From Bacteroidales bacterium (GTDB lineage Bacteria; Bacteroidota; Bacteroidia; Bacteroidales; UBA10428), in assembly GCA_030626465.1 (NCBI GenBank), contig DAOUOU010000106.1, positions 1 to 9,299 of the forward strand: DNA of 9,299 nt, written 5' to 3'. Below, piece by piece: positions 6,185 to 9,299 of this stretch. Under the pieces are notes generated by a model. That model searched no databases. It saw only the letters and a program-made list of their open reading frames with translations, and was not told where the DNA came from. The translations under genes and the position numbers were made by a program. Positions within the stretch are counted from its first letter, which is position 1, and each line of letters opens with the position of its first letter.

Positions 6185-7984
6185 TTAAATATTAGGTTCC
6201 CGTCCACTTGCTTCGCAGGCTTCTTTCACAGCTTGCTGGAGATCGAAACCTGTATCATATTCCTTTCTTGTTTGAACTTTCGATTCATACAAATGTCTGA
6301 AGTTCTTTATGGAGGTGAGGATTGGATTTGCAGCAGTCTGTCCCAAACCACATCTACTGGCTTTCAGAAATTTCCCCCATGTTTCTATGTCTGTGATATC
6401 CTGTTCCACGCCACGCCCTTCAAGTATTTTTTCAAGTTTCTTCTTTAATACATTGGGTAAAATCCTGCAAGTGGAGCAACTGCCACATGATTCTTCGATG
6501 AAGAAATCCATGAAATTTACTACTACATCATTCAGCAGGTCCCTCTTCTCTCCAAAAATGATGAGAGAACCTCCTGTTGCCAGATCTTCATAACCTAATG
6601 TACGATTAAACTCATCGGATCCGATAAGTGAACCCGAAGGACCTCCAACCTGTACAGCCTGAACATTCCCTGTCGTACCAACCATTTCCAACATGTCATG
6701 AACGGAGAATCCCCAGGATACTTCATAAACTCCCGGATTGCGGCAGTCTCCCGAAATGCTGAGGAGTTTGGTCCCTGTTGATTCAGAAGTACCAAATGAT
6801 CTATACCAGTCTCCACCATTGAGCATAACTTTTACAACAGAGCATAAAGTTTCGACATTATTCACTACAGTAGGCATTCCAAGATAACCCTTCTCAACAG
6901 GAAAGGGTGGACGATCTCGCGGTTCACCACGCTTACCTTCTGCTGATTCAATTAATGCAGATTCTTCACCGCATACATAGGCTCCTGCACCAAACTGAAT
7001 TCGTATGTCGAAATTGAATCCTTTCTTTCCCATTATATCTTTCCCCAGGTAATTTTTCATTCGTGCTTCTTCAAGGATCTTCTCCAGGTATTCTTCAAGG
7101 TATTTATACTCATATCTGATATACAAAATACCTTCTGATGCTTCAACAGTATAGGCTGCAACCGCCATTCCCTCAATTAATAATCGAGGTAATTCGGTAA
7201 GAATAACCCTGTCTTTAAAAGTCCCCGGTTCTCCCTCATCTGCATTGCAGAATATATATTTTTTCTTACCTATTGCATTCCTGCAAAACTCCCATTTCAA
7301 TCCGGTAGGAAAACCGGCGCCACCTCTACCTCTTAAATTGGAATGTTTGACTTCGGAAATTACTTCCTCAGGCTTCATCCTGATAATCTTCCTGATTGCC
7401 TCTCCAACCTTGTAATCAGGATCAAGAACGGGACCTATTTTTCTAATATTATTTGTAACAACCGATTTGACCAGGTTATTACGATTTGCTCCATCACCAA
7501 AACTTGCGGAGAACATTTCTTCAATTTTCTTCCCGTCTTTAATATCCCGGATAATTTCTTTTGCCCTGAAAGAAGTAAGCCTGGTGAAAATCCGATTGTT
7601 AATTATTGCTGCCGGTTCCTGATCGTTCATCCCGATACAGGCAGTCTCAAAAAGGCCTATTAAGCCATCAGGTGTAACTTCACCAAATGTAATGCCTGCT
7701 TCTTTTTCAAATGCTGCTGCAGTATCAGCTCTTCCCATCATATTAGCCACAACACTATTATTGAGGTAAATTGAATACTTACCGGTAGGTTTCATGGAGA
7801 AAAAGTGATAGAAAGAAATGGTTTGTTCAACATCTACTTCCGACATGTTCAATTCATTTGCAATTTGAGTCACGTTCTCCGGAGAAATATGCCCTGATTC
7901 AGACTGAATTGCAATTAATATATCCATCAAACGAGTTTTGTCGTGATGATACTTCTCTATAGTCTTCTGCGTAAAATTCTTCAT
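6185..7984 (-). CDS. hoxF: NAD-linked hydrogenase diaphorase subunit HoxF (NuoE-NuoF fusion)
   Basis: Catalytic diaphorase subunit, where NAD(H) is reduced or oxidised by FMN. Of 599 residues, about 1-155 form a NuoE-like domain and about 180-570 a NuoF-like domain. In the latter, LRGRGGAGFPTG (217-228) and NADEGEPGTFKDR (247-259) are the FMN/NAD-binding segments, GAGAYVCGEESALIE follows at 332-346, and C500, C503, C506 with C545 (SRCGLG) hold the [4Fe-4S] cluster. The NuoE-like part has lost its [2Fe-2S] site: of four cysteine positions only C116 remains, the others being N75, A80 and N120. Fusion, length and the motif FYHFF-x-x-KP-x-GKY-x-IYL agree with the soluble hydrogenase HoxF of Cupriavidus-like bacteria as I remember it, unlike the separate HoxE and HoxF of cyanobacteria. 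It is the first gene of the operon; the start is ATG at 7984. Confidence 0.95.
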   Translation of the reverse strand: MKNFTQKTIEKYHHDKTRLMDILIAIQSESGHISPENVTQIANELNMSEVDVEQTISFYHFFSMKPTGKYSIYLNNSVVANMMGRADTAAAFEKEAGITFGEVTPDGLIGLFETACIGMNDQEPAAIINNRIFTRLTSFRAKEIIRDIKDGKKIEEMFSASFGDGANRNNLVKSVVTNNIRKIGPVLDPDYKVGEAIRKIIRMKPEEVISEVKHSNLRGRGGAGFPTGLKWEFCRNAIGKKKYIFCNADEGEPGTFKDRVILTELPRLLIEGMAVAAYTVEASEGILYIRYEYKYLEEYLEKILEEARMKNYLGKDIMGKKGFNFDIRIQFGAGAYVCGEESALIESAEGKRGEPRDRPPFPVEKGYLGMPTVVNNVETLCSVVKVMLNGGDWYRSFGTSESTGTKLLSISGDCRNPGVYEVSWGFSVHDMLEMVGTTGNVQAVQVGGPSGSLIGSDEFNRTLGYEDLATGGSLIIFGEKRDLLNDVVVNFMDFFIEESCGSCSTCRILPNVLKKKLEKILEGRGVEQDITDIETWGKFLKASRCGLGQTAANPILTSIKNFRHLYESKVQTRKEYDTGFDLQQAVKEACEASGREPNI

Positions 7985-8046
7985 AAAAAGAAGATATTTT
8001 ATTGATTTACAATATTTTATATGTTATTTGTTATTTTTTTCACAAA

Positions 8047-8077
8047 CAAAAATAGAACTTTAAATATTCTCAGCCAA
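8047..8077 (-). promoter_or_regulatory. Bacteroidota-type promoter for the hox operon
   Basis: The minus strand has TTG at 8077-8075, a 20-base spacer, and TATTTTTG at 8054-8047. This matches the TTG-N17-23-TANNTTTG promoter used by the primary sigma factor of Bacteroidota. Transcription would begin near 8040, giving a leader of about 55 bases that is A/T-rich before the hoxF ATG and has no Shine-Dalgarno sequence. No other good match was seen between the preceding terminator and hoxF. Confidence 0.6.
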
Positions 8078-8114
8078 CGTCTGAAAGGAATTTAGATTTA
8101 TTATAAATTCAATA

Positions 8115-8139
8115 ATTAATAGTCAGATGAACTATTAAT
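8115..8139. promoter_or_regulatory. Perfect inverted repeat, possible operator of the hox promoter
   Basis: ATTAATAGT and its exact reverse complement ACTATTAAT are separated by 7 bases. It lies about 40 bases upstream of the -33 element of the hox promoter, a usual place for a dimeric activator. A second, overlapping pair, TCAGAT/ATCTGA at 8123-8128 and 8138-8143, shares the same stretch. It does not match an FNR/CRP site (TTGAT-N4-ATCAA). In such AT-rich DNA short palindromes also occur by chance. Confidence 0.35.
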
Positions 8140-8311
8140 CTGATTTATATATCCTTAAGTTATGAAAAAAAATTATACCTGTTTAAAAAAATATAAATCT
8201 ATTTGGGTGTAAGAATTTTGTGAGTAAAAACCTTACTGTTTACGACTTGATCAAACAATTATCATAGAAATTCCGGATCATTCTGATCTATTCTGTTGCA
8301 TTTGAAAATTC

Positions 8312-8345
8312 AAAAAACCAGATGGCGACACGCTATCTGGTTTTT
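8312..8345 (-). terminator. Intrinsic terminator of the secreted-protein gene
   Basis: A 15-bp hairpin, aaaaaccagatggcg at 8313-8327 paired with 8331-8345 around a 3-base loop, has one G-T wobble. On the minus strand it ends in a run of six T (8317-8312). It begins 13 bases after the stop of the gene at 8359, exactly where a terminator belongs, and separates that gene from the hox promoter. Its A/T flanks are symmetrical, so it could also work in the other direction. Confidence 0.85.
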
Positions 8346-8358
8346 CTATTCTTTTGAC

Positions 8359-9299
8359 TTACCGGCTGATATACAATTTCTGATATACCAGGGTATCCTT
8401 AGATCTCAAACAAACCAGGTAGGTGTTCCCGGCTAATTCACCAATAGTATACTCTTCATGGTAAGTTCCTGCTTCACGATAATTATTAACTAATGATAAT
8501 ACTTTCTGACCCATCAGATTAAACAAACTAATATCTATTGCCACACCCTCAGAAAGCGTGTAAGAAATTATAACCTGATCATTTGCAGGATTTGGAAGTA
8601 CTGAAAATTCAATACCCGAATATAAAATATCTTTAGTAACTGTCTGAATAGCCCGGATTTCAAAATTGTCATTACTTTGATCAACAATTTCAGAATTTGA
8701 TGAACTTTTAACAACGATTTTGTAATCCTGTCCCGAAATAAGTTCACCGGGTACAGTCCAGTTGTATGATCCATTACTTCCGACCGTGCCGATGGTTTCA
8801 ACCACAACATCTGCCTTAAGCAACTCAATTACCACATCTTCGTCAAGATTATCGTCCCAAACAATCGTATGCTCTTCGCCTTCTTCCCATATTTCACCAC
8901 CATCCGGTATCTGCACTGCTATAAAAGGGATGGTTATATTCGTACAGAAAGAGTCAGAAACTGCAAAGGATCTGTTGCTGACATCAAATACCCCATCGTT
9001 ATCAATACTTTTGATCAGAATAGAATATCCGCAGGTGGAATCCAAAGCTATCGGAACTTCCCATTCATAAGCTCCATTGTTTTCTGCCATATCGATTGTT
9101 TCCAGGTATTCATTATCCTTATGCAATTCCAGAACTACATCACCGCTGAAATTTGATTTCCATTGAATAAAATAATCCAGTTCTCTTGTCCATATTTCAT
9201 CTCCGTTCGGAACAACAACTTCCACATAAGGCGAAGATGCCAGAAAAGAAGCTGTTACTGACCAATCGCTAAACACCTCATTATTAAAAGCCCTGGTTC
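8359..9299 (-). CDS. Secreted multidomain protein with Kre9/KNH-like repeats and T9SS sorting domain (5' end outside window)
   Basis: The frame is open to the window edge and 312 residues are visible, so the true start lies to the right; the GTG at 9276 is only an internal codon. The visible part begins TRAFNNEVFSDWS, like the end of a fibronectin type III domain. Two related Ig-fold units follow at about 24-114 and 126-214, each with V..P(N/D)G(D/G)EIW, an (I/V).W strand, G.Y.W.VP and Y.I..KS. This pattern fits the Kre9/KNH-type (Ser-Thr-rich membrane-anchor) family often found in bacterial exoproteins. About 230-312 is a type A T9SS C-terminal domain: FSVLPNPAND, DISLFNLMGQKV, YLVCLRSKD and a final QKLYISR. 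The protein is thus exported and probably attached to the cell surface or released. Any enzyme domain would be in the missing N-terminal part; its activity cannot be told. Confidence 0.88.
   Translation of the reverse strand, partial: TRAFNNEVFSDWSVTASFLASSPYVEVVVPNGDEIWTRELDYFIQWKSNFSGDVVLELHKDNEYLETIDMAENNGAYEWEVPIALDSTCGYSILIKSIDNDGVFDVSNRSFAVSDSFCTNITIPFIAVQIPDGGEIWEEGEEHTIVWDDNLDEDVVIELLKADVVVETIGTVGSNGSYNWTVPGELISGQDYKIVVKSSSNSEIVDQSNDNFEIRAIQTVTKDILYSGIEFSVLPNPANDQVIISYTLSEGVAIDISLFNLMGQKVLSLVNNYREAGTYHEEYTIGELAGNTYLVCLRSKDTLVYQKLYISR

Larger units (their letters stand above)
7985..8311. other. AT-rich intergenic region upstream of hoxF
   Basis: About 330 bases between the terminator of the secreted-protein gene and hoxF, very AT-rich. 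It holds the hox promoter (8047-8077), a perfect 9-bp inverted repeat (8115-8139) and several shorter AT-rich palindromes. The only open frame beginning MKK on the plus strand (8162-8212) is 16 codons and has no supporting features. I see no tRNA or recognisable RNA gene. Confidence 0.6.

Noticed and set aside
8001..8015. FNR/CRP-like site (attgatttacaat) near the hoxF start
   Set aside because: Only 4-bp arms and no match to the TTGAT-N4-ATCAA right half; it lies downstream of the predicted start site.
8162..8212. Small open frame MKKNYTCLKK... on the plus strand
   Set aside because: Only 16 codons, lysine-rich as expected from A-rich DNA, with no promoter or homology I recognise.
8223..8240. 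Competing 5-bp inverted repeats (agtaa/ttact)
   Set aside because: Too short and AT-rich to separate from chance.
8247..8254. Palindrome TTGATCAA
   Set aside because: Eight bases only, lacks the spacer of known operator families, and is far from the promoter.
9274..9276. GTG as start of the secreted protein
   Set aside because: The frame continues open to the window edge with FN3-like sequence, and there is no signal peptide after the GTG, which an exported T9SS protein needs.

Overview
The window looks like part of a Bacteroidota chromosome or contig. It is AT-rich, carries a SusC-type TonB-dependent transporter and a secreted protein with a type IX secretion (Por) C-terminal sorting domain, has a promoter of the Bacteroidota form (TTG-N20-TANNTTTG), and lacks clear Shine-Dalgarno sequences. 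All complete genes lie on the minus strand, so the biological reading order runs from high to low coordinates.

Region by region: (1) 9299-8359 is the 3' part of a gene for a secreted multidomain protein, consisting of the end of an FN3-like domain, two Kre9/KNH-like Ig-fold repeats and a T9SS sorting domain. It is closed by a strong hairpin terminator at 8312-8345. (2) 8311-7985 is an AT-rich intergenic region with a good Bacteroidota promoter and a perfect 9-bp inverted repeat upstream of it. (3) 7984-2959 is a tight five-gene operon, hoxF-hoxU-hoxY-hoxH-hoxW, encoding an NAD-linked bidirectional [NiFe]-hydrogenase (group 3d type) and its maturation endopeptidase. HoxF and HoxU form the diaphorase that exchanges electrons with NAD(H). 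HoxY and HoxH form the hydrogenase module. HoxW is expected to trim the HoxH C-terminus after nickel insertion. No hyp genes are present, so the metal-centre assembly genes must lie elsewhere. (4) 2958-2765 is the susC upstream region, with two exact 10-bp direct repeats 21 bp apart and two candidate -7 boxes. (5) 2764-95 is a susC-like gene that stops early, at 889 codons.

The most striking observation is at the left edge. The susC frame on the minus strand ends abruptly at 95, while the opposite strand at 3-107 encodes, without a stop, the very segment a SusC protein should carry next (IDYYNRLNTAYDPLFGK ... YYIED). The two pieces meet at a 4-5 bp shared sequence (104-108). The susC 3' region is therefore inverted relative to its 5' part. 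This may be a real short or larger DNA inversion that switches the transporter off or swaps its C-terminus, or a foldback chimera made during amplification or assembly. The window ends before this can be decided.
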